Part shown: piece by piece, positions 1-4,990 of the stretch | Layout of the letters: every line of letters starts with the position of its first letter | Numbering within the stretch: the first letter of the stretch is position 1 | Assembly (NCBI GenBank): GCA_947176675.1 | Contig: CAMWRN010000168.1 | Span: 1-5,846 of the forward strand | Length of the DNA stretch: 5,846 bases | Reading direction: 5' to 3' | Origin: an uncultured Clostridia bacterium | Lineage (GTDB): Bacteria; Bacillota; Clostridia; Oscillospirales; Ruminococcaceae | Made by a program: the position numbers and the translations under genes | Notes under the pieces: generated by a model | What the model was told of the DNA's origin: nothing | What the model saw: the letters and a program-made list of their open reading frames with translations, nothing else | Databases searched by the model: none

Positions 1-2
1 CA

Positions 3-38
3 ATCATATATTTGGAAGAACTCGGACAGAAAGAATAA
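3..38 (+). CDS. Possible 3' end of an upstream gene (last 11 codons)
   Basis: Reading from base 3 gives the peptide IIYLEELGQKE followed by TAA at 36-38, which looks like an ordinary hydrophilic C-terminus. The sequence after it turns AT-rich and then enters hairpins and a terminator, as expected after a gene end. In related elements the gene before the pilin often encodes the VirD4-type coupling protein, but nothing in 11 residues identifies it. A second frame starting at base 1 is also open, ending at TAA 67-69, and could be the real tail instead. The fragment is too short to decide. Confidence 0.3.
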   Translation: MIYLEELGQKE

Positions 39-72
39 ATATTTTAATCAGAAAACCGTAATTAAATAAATG

Positions 73-94
73 CCGCTCTTAAAGAGTAGAGCGG
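73..94 (+). other. Small hairpin ahead of the terminator
   Basis: CCGCTCT (73-79) pairs perfectly with AGAGCGG (88-94) around an 8-nt loop. No T run follows, so it is not a terminator by itself. CTCTT at 76-80 could alternatively pair with AAGAG at 81-86 or with AAGAG at 103-107, the latter being part of the terminator stem. An attenuator-like switch is conceivable, but the 5-bp alternative is weaker than the hairpins it would compete with. Confidence 0.4.
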
Positions 95-101
95 AACGGC
101 T

Positions 102-150
102 AAAGAGAGCTATAGTGTACACAAAATGTACGCTTTGGCTCTCTTTTTTT
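102..150 (+). terminator. Strong rho-independent terminator
   Basis: AAAGAGAGC (102-110) pairs with GCTCTCTTT (138-146). The stem continues inward through a U-G and an A-U pair, one U-U mismatch (113/135), and a further 7-bp helix of 114-120 with 128-134, closed by a 7-nt loop (121-127). Seven T residues follow at 144-150. It would end transcription arriving from the upstream gene and so insulate the pilin operon. The opposite strand lacks a good T run, so it should act in the + direction only. Confidence 0.88.
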
Positions 151-208
151 GTTATCACAGCAAACCGCCCTGCCCCTCGGCAGAAAATAATTTACTTGTG
201 CGCGGAAG

Positions 209-237
209 TCGGCAAGACGGCTATGCTTTGATATATA
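209..237 (+). promoter_or_regulatory. Candidate promoter for the pilin operon
   Basis: A TCGGCA box (209-214, four of six matches to TTGACA) is followed by a 17-bp spacer and TATATA at 232-237. TG at 229-230 is in the extended -10 position. TATATT at 234-239 is an overlapping alternative -10. Transcription would begin near 244, leaving a leader of about 20 nt that contains the ribosome binding site. The placement just after a terminator makes a promoter expected here, but the -35 match is modest and the AT-rich tract could mislead. The rest of 151-208 shows only a small 5-bp hairpin (170-183). Confidence 0.35.
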
Positions 238-265
238 TTAAATTTTTTTAAGGAGGTTCACTAAG

Positions 266-679
266 ATGAACAGATTTACACAGGCGCTTGACAAGGTGCA
301 GGACACAGTAACGGAGATCGGTGCAAGAACAATGCTTGCGACGGTCAACACAGCGGGAAAGGTTATGAAAACAAGGCTCGGCAAGGCTGTATTTGCCGTA
401 CCCGCGGCAATGGCGGCTTGTACGGTAACAGCTTCGGCGGCAGGAGAGGGCGGCGACGCCACAGCGCAGGGAATGATTGACGGCATTATGGGTATTCTCG
501 GTCCCGGCGTTATCGGTCTGGGAACGCTTGTAGCCATTGTCGGCGGTATTCAGACAGGCGTAGGCTTTAAGGACGAAAACGCAGACGGTAAGACAAGAGG
601 CTTTCAGACCCTTATCGGCGGCGCGATAATTGCCGCGGTCGGCGCGCTTGTACCCGACAGCATTTCACTCGGCGGCTGA
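266..679 (+). CDS. VirB2/Maff2-like conjugative pilin precursor
   Basis: The 137-residue protein is probably the small pilin-like subunit of the mating channel. Residues 1-40 are amphipathic and basic. Residues 41-59 form a hydrophobic, Ala-rich stretch ending in TASAA, followed by a Gly/Asp-rich segment, which resembles a long leader with a signal-peptidase site near 58-59. The remaining 78 or so residues hold two membrane spans (about 72-97 and 113-130) joined by the polar loop GFKDENADGKTRGFQ. That arrangement matches VirB2-type pilins and the Maff2-type small proteins found at this position in CTn elements. Start choice is firm: AAGGAGGT at 250-257 lies 8 nt before the ATG. It is the first gene after a terminator, so it may be expressed strongly. 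The family call rests on topology, loop pattern and position; sequence similarity to Maff2 is only partial, and the protein is longer than the usual 50-70 residues. Confidence 0.78.
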   Translation: MNRFTQALDKVQDTVTEIGARTMLATVNTAGKVMKTRLGKAVFAVPAAMAACTVTASAAGEGGDATAQGMIDGIMGILGPGVIGLGTLVAIVGGIQTGVGFKDENADGKTRGFQTLIGGAIIAAVGALVPDSISLGG

Positions 680-686
680 CGTCAGC
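675..686. repeat. 12-bp perfect palindrome over the pilin stop codon
   Basis: GCTGACGTCAGC reads the same on both strands and includes the TGA stop at 677-679. In RNA it could form a 4-bp stem with an ACGT loop. It could be a protein-binding site or chance. Confidence 0.5.
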
Positions 687-703
687 TTGTAAACACAATA
701 CCA

Positions 704-735
704 AACAGGCGGTATGAATACCACAACCGCCTGTT
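704..735 (+). other. Intercistronic hairpin between the pilin and trbL-like genes
   Basis: AACAGGCGGT (704-713) pairs perfectly over 10 bp with ACCGCCTGTT (726-735) around a 12-nt loop. No T run follows, so it is unlikely to be an efficient terminator. Its place right after an abundant-subunit gene suggests a 3' stabiliser or processing element that raises pilin mRNA relative to the downstream genes (inference). The trbL-like ribosome binding site starts 13 nt after it and stays outside the stem. Confidence 0.75.
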
Positions 736-762
736 ACGGTAATGCGAAAGGAGATGTAAAAA

Positions 763-1602
763 ATGGGAGAGCCAAGTATATGGCAGAAAGCCTTTGAAGA
801 AGCGACAGAAATTATTCAAAAGGAAGCGGACGGATTTTCTCAGGTACTTGACGTTCTTGTGGGCTTTGATGTCGTCAGCGAGTGCGGCACAGCGATAGAC
901 GTTTTTACAGCCGCGGGAACGGCGTTAATGGCTTTGTTTTTCTGTATGGAGGCGTTTACGTATTGCGCTGCCATTGATTTTAACGGAGGTATTGAAGGCG
1001 CACTCAGGATTGCAATGAAGCTCATAGTAAGCGAGATTATCATTCAGAACACAGGGAATATTGTCGGAGCAATATCTGAGATATTCCGTTCGGTATCGCT
1101 GACATCATACAACGAGGCGTTTTCGGGCATAAGTAACTCTTTTACGGCTGCCACAACGGCAAACGGCGGAGTAGACGGAGGTTTGCTTGACCTTAACTAC
1201 ATATGCCTTGCTTTTCTGCTGTTTATCATAGCCGCCGTACTTTTTATCCTGTTTTCAATGATCGTCATAACAATGCTGGGCGTAGTCTTTGAAACAGGCA
1301 TTTTAGTAGCAATATCCCCCGTTGCGCTTTCGACCCTTGTAAATTCACAGGCGCGTTCGGCGGGAGTAGCCTTTATAAAAAACTTTGCCGCTGTATCTAT
1401 GCAGTGGGGAGTATTGTCAATATGTTTTCTTGCCTACACAAAAATAAGTACGGGCTTGACCCTGTCCTTTATTGATAACTGCGACAGCGGCGGCTTGCTT
1501 GTACATATTATGCAGTTTGCTACGCCTTTGCTTTGCGTGGTAATGCTTGCAGTCACCGTGTCAAAGGCAAGCGAGATAACAAAACGCGCGTTGGGAGGCT
1601 GA
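763..1602 (+). CDS. VirB6/TrbL-like conjugal transfer membrane protein
   Basis: This 279-residue protein is probably the polytopic inner-membrane channel component of the transfer apparatus. After a hydrophilic N-terminus of about 40 residues, hydrophobic segments lie near 44-66, 82-104, 145-167, 168-192, 203-226 and 245-266, with a Gly/Ser/Thr-rich polar loop at 117-140. Length and span pattern fit the VirB6/TrbL-like proteins (CD1112-type) that lie between the pilin and PrgI genes in CTn elements. The region around 171-210 (GVVFETGILVAISPVALS and after) resembles the core of TrbL/VirB6 proteins. The start is supported by AGGAGATG at 749-756, with 9 nt between GGAG and the ATG. The coding sequence ends 4 nt before prgI and holds that gene's ribosome binding site (GGGAGG, 1593-1598), so translation of the two is probably coupled. 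Confidence 0.85.
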   Translation: MGEPSIWQKAFEEATEIIQKEADGFSQVLDVLVGFDVVSECGTAIDVFTAAGTALMALFFCMEAFTYCAAIDFNGGIEGALRIAMKLIVSEIIIQNTGNIVGAISEIFRSVSLTSYNEAFSGISNSFTAATTANGGVDGGLLDLNYICLAFLLFIIAAVLFILFSMIVITMLGVVFETGILVAISPVALSTLVNSQARSAGVAFIKNFAAVSMQWGVLSICFLAYTKISTGLTLSFIDNCDSGGLLVHIMQFATPLLCVVMLAVTVSKASEITKRALGG

Positions 1603-1606
1603 TGAA

Positions 1607-2068
1607 ATGATTAGAGCAGACGTGCCGCAGGACGTTACAGAGTACAAGGAGCAATTTTTCCTCGGAATGACAGGCAGACAGCTTGTGTGCGTGGTTTTAA
1701 TGCTGATACTTGCGGTTGTGACGTTTCTGCTGGGCAGAAATTTTGTAACGTCGGATATTCTCGTATATCTGATTATTCTTGAAGTCGCTCCCCTTGCCGC
1801 CGTTGGATTTTTGAAATACAACGGTATGGGTATAGAAAAAATCGCCGTAAAGGTAATTGATTTTTATTTCGGCTGCCAGCGGAGAAAAATGGTGTATCTG
1901 CCGCCCGAAACGGAAATACACGATTTTGTCAGAGCGATATACATTGCCGAAATCGAAAAGGAGCGCAAAGCGGCGCTTCGGGAACAAAAAAAGGCCTCCA
2001 AATCTGCCACAAAAACGGCAAAAAAAAAAAAAACAAAGGAAAGAAGTGATATAAATGTCCGAAAATAA
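1607..2068 (+). CDS. PrgI-family conjugation membrane protein
   Basis: The N-terminal pattern of D-x-P-x-D-x-T-E-Y-K-E (residues 5-15), then FFLGMTGRQLVC, is the signature of PrgI-family proteins, which precede VirB4 genes in Gram-positive conjugation operons. Two membrane spans follow (about 25-43 and 50-69), then GFLKYNGMGIEKIA and a short cytoplasmic domain to about residue 115. The C-terminus (116-153) is very Lys-rich, including four consecutive AAA codons in a run of 14 A (2020-2033). The protein is probably a small partner of VirB4 and VirB6 at the membrane, by analogy with VirB3-like proteins. GGGAGG lies 8 nt before the ATG, inside the end of the preceding gene. The 3' end overlaps the virB4-like start by 14 nt. 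A shift into the other frames at the A run would end translation at TGA 2047-2049 or TAA 2052-2054. Confidence 0.88.
   Translation: MIRADVPQDVTEYKEQFFLGMTGRQLVCVVLMLILAVVTFLLGRNFVTSDILVYLIILEVAPLAAVGFLKYNGMGIEKIAVKVIDFYFGCQRRKMVYLPPETEIHDFVRAIYIAEIEKERKAALREQKKASKSATKTAKKKKTKERSDINVRK
2020..2033 (+). repeat. Run of 14 A in the prgI-like 3' end
   Basis: An uninterrupted A14 tract encodes part of the Lys tail. Such tracts are prone to polymerase slippage and to length change during replication. Both alternative frames meet a stop within about 20 nt, at or just before the virB4-like start codon, so slippage would remove or alter only the last few residues of PrgI. Confidence 0.95.
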
Positions 2069-4967
2069 CACAGTAACCGCAGAAATTGACGTAGAGGCGG
2101 CAATCTCCGAAATTGCGGAAATGGAAGTATCTAAGGCTCTGGAAAGCGTCGCGGAACTGACGGAAACAACCGTACCCGAAAGTGAAACGCTTGCTCCCGA
2201 CAGCTTGAATGATACGGAGAATATTGAAACGGAAATAACTGCCGTCACCGAAATCACGGAAGAAATGGTAATGACCGTTTCGGAGGAAACCTTTACCGTA
2301 CAGACAGATGACAACATATCGGCGCTGCCACCCGAAACAACGGCGGCAATGACCGAAACCGAGAAAGTGACTTCAGCGGTCGTTACCGAGGAAAGCGTAA
2401 GCAGTACCAAGTCGGAGCTTACGGTAAATCACCTCTTAATGCCTGTCATTATTGCCGTTCTTGCATTGACCGCATTTTTTATTAAAAAGTCGGGCGGCAA
2501 AAAGAAAAACAGCGGCAGGAAATACGCAAGGGACAGGGACGCGGAGCGGCTTAATGCCGATAAACCCGCAAAATCAAAGAAAAAGGAAAAGCGGGACAAG
2601 TCCGAAAAGGAAAAGCGGAATTTGTCAAAGAAAACTCTTGACACCATTCCGTACAAGAAAATTTTACCCTGCAACATATGGTATCTGGGTAAAAAGATGT
2701 ACTCAAAGGCGTACACCTTTGACGATATTAACTTCAACCTCGCAGACGAGGAACAGCAGTATGCCTACCTTGACAAGTATATTGAGTTTATGAATATCCT
2801 TGACGACACGGTAGACTGTCAGGTTTGTTTGTGGAACAGTATGGTGAACGTGGACGAATATCGTCACCGCATTCTGATGAAGCAAACGGCGGACGAGTTT
2901 TTCAATCTCCGCTTTGAATACAACAGCCGTGTGCTGGAGGAAAATATCAAGAAAGGTCAGAACGCTATCCAAAAGCATATGTATGTCACGCTTACGATAA
3001 AAGCCGCAGACGAGGAAACCGCAAGGAGAAAATTCAAGTCCCTTGATATTGCCGCTGTAAATTCCTTTAACCGTATCGGCAATACAAACCTCCGAGAGCT
3101 TACCTCGCAGGAAAGACTTGAAATGCTCAAGGATTTTTACATCGGAGCAAACGAAAGTCAAGTACCCGAACTTACCGAAGAAAATTTCAAACGCGGCGAG
3201 GATAAACTCTACTGCTCTCCCGATTACTTTGATTTCAAAAAGGACTATTTTATGTTTAATGACACTTACGCAAAGGTCGTGTACATAAGAGATTATCCCG
3301 CAACGGCAACAAGCGAGATTTTTACAGACCTTTTGAAAACGGGAATTGAAATAATGATAACCACCAATATCGAAACCTACGACAGCGCGGCGGCGCGAAA
3401 ACTGGTACAGCGTCAGATAACCGCAATTGATACTGATATGGCGAAAAGAGAAGTTGCGGCGGCTCAACACGGTAATTTCTCAACGCAAATGCCGCAGAGA
3501 ATAAAAAATCAGCGCGACAGTATGGTTGCGGTTTACGACAAAATAACAATGCAGGATCAAAAGCTGTTTTTAACCAATATACAGATTTTGATTAAGGCTA
3601 AGTCCTATGAAGAACTGATGAACAATGCGGAGATCGTTGAAAGCACCTTGAAGCGTTCGGGCTGCGTAAAGGGAGAAATGGCGTGGGAGCAGGAGGACGG
3701 AATGTGCGACTGTCTGCCTGTCGGCTATCAGCGTAAATTCGGCTGGCTGCGGACAATGCCCTCGGAGGCTGTAGCTATATTTATGCCCTTTAACGTAAAG
3801 GAAATGCAAATGCCAAACGCCGTCTATTACGGTCTGAACGTTCTGTCCCACAATGTCATAACCTTTGACCGAATGGAGGGGCTTGTCAATCCTGCGGGAT
3901 TTGTGCTTGCCTGTCCCGGCGCAGGAAAATCATTCTTTGTAAAGCGGGAGCTTATAGACGTTTTTCTGCGTAATAAAAATGCCGACATTATCGTAATCGA
4001 CCCCGAAAGAGAATACTGGAAGCTTGCAGAGGCGTTTAACGGTACTGTTGTCAGATTTGCAAACGGCTCTAAAAACTATATCAATCCCTTTGATTTTGAC
4101 TTCCGTCTGCTTGATGATGACGAGATAGATATTATCGCCGACAAGTGCCAGCTTATAACGTCCTTTATCTCTTGTATGGACGCCAAGCACCCCCTTAACG
4201 CACAGGAAAAATCCTTTGTAGACAGGTGCGTCCGCAAAGCGTACATCAAGTCAAAGGTGCTTGAAACCCTTGACCCCGCTGATATGCCTACTCTCGGAAC
4301 ATTCCTCGAATGTATGAAAGAGGAAAAGGAGAATGTCAATAAGGAAATGCGGGACAAGCTGATAGTTACGGTCGATATGTACGTCAACGGCTCTGCAAAG
4401 TATTTTGACAATCAGACAAACGTTGATACGGAAAACCGCTTTATCTCCTACGATATACGCGATCTGAACGGCAATCTGAAAACACAGTCAATGCTTCTTA
4501 TCCTCGATTATATTTGGAACAGACTGTCAAGAAACAGAGATTTGGGCAGGGCTACCTACATTTACTTTGACGAAGCTCACCTGCTTTTCGCTGACGAATA
4601 CTGCCTTGACTATCTTAAAATGCTCTGGAAACGCGCAAGAAAGTACGGCGGCGTACTCACTGGTATTACACAGAATGTTGAGGACTTGTTAAAGGACGAA
4701 AAATCCCGCTCTATGCTTTCAAACTCGGAATTTCTTGCTCTCCTCAAACAAAACTCCACCGACGCCGCTAAATTGCAGGATATACTGCATTTCACTGACA
4801 GCGAGATAAGGTACGTCAAGGACACTCCCGCAGGACACGGCATTTTGGTACTGGGCGGTAAGGATAAAATACCGTTCTTTGACGAGTTCCCCAAAGATAC
4901 GGAATTGTATGAAAAGATGTCAACCAATTTCAGCGAAACGGCAAAAATGCTTGCTGAAAATGAATGA
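2055..4967 (+). CDS. VirB4-like conjugation ATPase with an extra N-terminal membrane-anchored region
   Basis: This 970-residue protein is the motor ATPase of the transfer channel. Residues 194-970 form the VirB4 body, about the usual length of the family. The N-terminal VirB4 domain begins near TIPYKK (197-202). The nucleotide-binding site is CPGAGKS (620-626), followed by IDPEREYW (648-655). Walker B is YIYFDEAH (835-842). Further conserved parts are KRARKYGG (859-866) and GITQN (870-874). The position expected for the first Walker A glycine is Ala619. Residues 1-125 are unusual: Thr/Glu/Val-rich with only three basic residues. One hydrophobic span (127-143) and a Lys/Arg-rich linker (144-193) follow. 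By the positive-inside rule the ATPase is cytoplasmic and the acidic segment outside. The start overlaps prgI by 14 nt and has only a weak, distant AGGA (2037-2040), so translation is probably coupled. No internal start with a good ribosome site was seen before the core. Confidence 0.95.
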   Translation: MSENNTVTAEIDVEAAISEIAEMEVSKALESVAELTETTVPESETLAPDSLNDTENIETEITAVTEITEEMVMTVSEETFTVQTDDNISALPPETTAAMTETEKVTSAVVTEESVSSTKSELTVNHLLMPVIIAVLALTAFFIKKSGGKKKNSGRKYARDRDAERLNADKPAKSKKKEKRDKSEKEKRNLSKKTLDTIPYKKILPCNIWYLGKKMYSKAYTFDDINFNLADEEQQYAYLDKYIEFMNILDDTVDCQVCLWNSMVNVDEYRHRILMKQTADEFFNLRFEYNSRVLEENIKKGQNAIQKHMYVTLTIKAADEETARRKFKSLDIAAVNSFNRIGNTNLRELTSQERLEMLKDFYIGANESQVPELTEENFKRGEDKLYCSPDYFDFKKDYFMFNDTYAKVVYIRDYPATATSEIFTDLLKTGIEIMITTNIETYDSAAARKLVQRQITAIDTDMAKREVAAAQHGNFSTQMPQRIKNQRDSMVAVYDKITMQDQKLFLTNIQILIKAKSYEELMNNAEIVESTLKRSGCVKGEMAWEQEDGMCDCLPVGYQRKFGWLRTMPSEAVAIFMPFNVKEMQMPNAVYYGLNVLSHNVITFDRMEGLVNPAGFVLACPGAGKSFFVKRELIDVFLRNKNADIIVIDPEREYWKLAEAFNGTVVRFANGSKNYINPFDFDFRLLDDDEIDIIADKCQLITSFISCMDAKHPLNAQEKSFVDRCVRKAYIKSKVLETLDPADMPTLGTFLECMKEEKENVNKEMRDKLIVTVDMYVNGSAKYFDNQTNVDTENRFISYDIRDLNGNLKTQSMLLILDYIWNRLSRNRDLGRATYIYFDEAHLLFADEYCLDYLKMLWKRARKYGGVLTGITQNVEDLLKDEKSRSMLSNSEFLALLKQNSTDAAKLQDILHFTDSEIRYVKDTPAGHGILVLGGKDKIPFFDEFPKDTELYEKMSTNFSETAKMLAENE
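2581..2618 (+). repeat. 14-bp direct repeat, period 24 nt, in the virB4-like linker
   Basis: AAAAGGAAAAGCGG occurs at 2581-2594 and again at 2605-2618. It encodes two Lys/Glu-rich copies eight residues apart (KEKRDKSE and KEKRNLSK), which suggests that the basic linker grew by small tandem duplication. Confidence 0.8.
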
Positions 4968-4990
4968 CCGAAAGAAAGGGTGATGTAAAT

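Noticed and set aside
170..183. CTGCC/GGCAG hairpin in the leader
   Set aside because: It has only 5 bp and no neighbouring T run or other signal, and is too short to call a regulatory element.
238..537. 99-codon minus-strand open frame opposite the pilin gene
   Set aside because: It is antisense to a gene with a strong ribosome site and clear pilin-like topology, and its low-complexity Ala/Val/Pro content reflects the complement.
1055..1087. Three overlapping inverted repeats (GGAATATTG, CAATATC, GATATTCC)
   Set aside because: They lie within the trbL-like coding sequence and arise from a few Ile codons rich in AT; the stems are weak and mutually exclusive.
2020..2068. Programmed frameshift joining PrgI to VirB4
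   Set aside because: The frame of virB4 has a TAA at 2052-2054 directly before its ATG, so slippage at the A run cannot produce a fusion protein.
1697..2410. 237-codon minus-strand open frame opposite prgI and virB4
   Set aside because: It lies antisense to two well-supported genes. Its Ser/Val-rich and Phe-rich composition is what the complement of the Thr/Glu- and Lys-rich codons gives, and it matches no recognisable domain.
2703..3470. 255-codon minus-strand open frame inside virB4
   Set aside because: It is wholly antisense to the VirB4 N-terminal domain, has a Cys/Phe/His-rich composition typical of shadow frames and no recognisable domain.
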